The notes under the pieces were generated by a model. That model made no database searches, was not told the DNA's origin, and worked only from the letters and a program-made list of their open reading frames with translations. The translations under genes and the position numbers were made by a program. This document shows positions 41,019 to 41,716 of a DNA stretch of 41,716 nt, piece by piece (position 1 is the stretch's first letter; every line of letters starts with the position of its first letter). The DNA is from Lachnospiraceae bacterium (GTDB lineage: Bacteria > Bacillota > Clostridia > Lachnospirales > Lachnospiraceae): the NCBI GenBank assembly GCA_017474455.1, contig JAFVHP010000030.1, positions 1 to 41,716 of the forward strand, given 5' to 3'.

Positions 41019-41405
41019 ATGAATATCTATTATATCCTTGCAATACTTGTCATTATTGCCGTGCTCATATCCTGTATGCGGAGAGGGTTCAGAAAAGGCT
41101 TTGTGGCTGAACTGAACATCTTTGTTTCGCTCCTGCTCGCTTTTTATACAGTCAGGCTCCTTATCAGGCTGACCCAGGACTGGCAGGAGAGGAGATTCTC
41201 GGACCTCATCACGGGTATCCTTCTGATCGGGCTCCTGGCTGCCTTTTATAAGCTGTACCGCTTCCTCTTTTCCATGATCCATGTCCTTGCCGAGCTGCCG
41301 GTCATCAATATAGCGGACAGTATTCTCGGCCTCATTCTGGGATTCGCGGAAGGTTTTATTATTTTATATTTTCTGGAGTACATTTTGAGACATTATCTGT
41401 TATAA
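41019..41405 (+). CDS. CvpA-like small membrane protein
   Basis: 128 residues with about four hydrophobic segments. The N-terminal helix is followed by RRGFRKGFVAELNIFVSLLLAF, typical of CvpA/YshB proteins (RGFRKG followed by a helix). LPVINIADSILGLILGFAEGFIILYFL closes the protein, matching the family's late glycine-rich helix. Its function is unclear; CvpA in E. coli is linked to colicin V production and envelope stress. It is 28 bases from the DUF5711-type gene and ends just before the promoter region at the right edge. Confidence 0.8.
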   Translation: MNIYYILAILVIIAVLISCMRRGFRKGFVAELNIFVSLLLAFYTVRLLIRLTQDWQERRFSDLITGILLIGLLAAFYKLYRFLFSMIHVLAELPVINIADSILGLILGFAEGFIILYFLEYILRHYLL

Positions 41406-41503
41406 TAAAGACCCGCCCATCAGGTAAAAACCTTGAAAAATGCGGGAATACAGCGGTTTTGAAACAACATCTTGTGGTCTCGAAAAAAGTTTTACAAGAG
41501 GGC

Positions 41504-41532
41504 TTGACTTCAAAATCAAAGCGTTGTATGAT
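41504..41532 (+). promoter_or_regulatory. Strong sigma-A promoter with AT-rich upstream element (likely stable-RNA promoter)
   Basis: TTGACT (41504-41509), a 17-base spacer and TATGAT (41527-41532). The upstream 20 bases (GAAAAAAGTTTTAC region) are AT-rich, like an UP element. No ORF with a ribosome binding site follows in the remaining 180 bases. Confidence 0.75.
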
Positions 41533-41539
41533 GTCAAAG

Positions 41540-41716
41540 TTGCTTCCCACGGAAGAGCCCTGAAGGGAAGAAAATCCCGGAAGGGAGAGCACATTCAAAA
41601 GAGAATTAAAGATAACCAGACAGAAATGCAACCCTGAAAATATTCTTTAAAAAGAAGCCTCAAAAGAGGCAGCAGCGAAAGCTGCAAGAGAGTATCTTTC
41701 AGAGAACAGAATCCAG
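41540..41716 (+). other. Structured leader with boxA-like element, probably the start of an rRNA operon (incomplete)
   Basis: It contains TATTCTTTAAAAA (41641-41653), close to the boxA antitermination sequence found in rRNA leaders. Two neat tetraloop hairpins follow: GCCTC-AAAA-GAGGC (41657-41670) and GCAGC-GAAA-GCTGC (41672-41685). The window ends before any mature 16S sequence appears. A tRNA or other stable-RNA operon is the alternative. Confidence 0.55.

Noticed and set aside
41440-41637. A 65-codon ORF at the right edge
   Set aside because: It covers the strong promoter and leader, has no convincing ribosome binding site and a lysine-rich composition typical of chance reading of AT-rich leader DNA.
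1-41716. Prophage, integrative element or CRISPR array
   Set aside because: No integrase, transposase, phage structural gene, attachment repeat or regularly spaced repeat was seen; the content is core chromosome.

Overview
The window looks like chromosome from a Clostridia-class Firmicute, most likely Lachnospiraceae. This is inferred from gene content and order: recR followed by a DUF5711-type protein and a CvpA-like protein, a SUF operon with SufU, a CUT1 sugar importer with no ATPase gene, a very long TPR/coiled-coil protein, strong AGGAGG-type ribosome binding sites and sigma-A promoters. Coding sequence is moderately GC-rich and intergenic DNA is AT-rich. I see no phage, transposase, integrase or CRISPR array. 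Most of the window is core chromosome.

Layout. 2-3721: end of an oligopeptide ABC transporter operon (oppC partial, oppD, oppF) plus a small tail-anchored protein, closed by a 193-bp imperfect palindrome and a bidirectional terminator. 3960-5858 (minus): a compact ECF sigma / anti-sigma / two-membrane-protein operon with a candidate self-regulated ECF promoter. 5947-8127: a GNAT acetyltransferase, an HTH-membrane regulator split by an in-frame TAG, and convergent tadA. 8262-14380: Rrf2 regulator, sufC-sufB-sufD-sufS-sufU and a TetR regulator; sufS has a TAG exactly where the PLP-binding lysine codon should be. 14432-18927: an unrecognised protein, then a sugar-binding lipoprotein and two permeases with an intra-operon terminator. 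19111-22803: HerA/YjgR-like ATPase, tRNA-Lys, tatD and a frameshifted ksgA. 22914-32380: the long TPR protein, glgB, a DtxR-family regulator, a PseB-like dehydratase, fhs, a HAD phosphatase and a DUF1622 protein. 32320-32731: a 205-bp tandem duplication. 32589-34639 (minus): an E2-like acyltransferase and an NlpC/P60-like protein, both with altered catalytic motifs. 34836-41405: tRNA-Ser, a voltage-gated-type channel, pfkA, dnaX-ybaB-recR, DUF5711 and CvpA-like genes. 41406-41716: a strong promoter and structured leader resembling the start of an rRNA operon that lies beyond the window.

How it fits together. The SUF genes form an iron-sulfur cluster assembly unit probably controlled by the Rrf2 protein just upstream. 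dnaX-ybaB-recR is the classic replication/recombination cluster. The opp genes and the sugar importer provide nutrient uptake.

Three conserved genes (the HTH regulator, sufS and ksgA) each carry a single disabling change, and one 205-bp segment is tandemly duplicated. Sequencing or assembly error is the simplest common explanation. If the changes are real, this strain lacks an intact SufS and KsgA from these loci. TAG is used as an ordinary terminator by four other genes here, including the true end of sufS, so a general recoding of TAG is unlikely.
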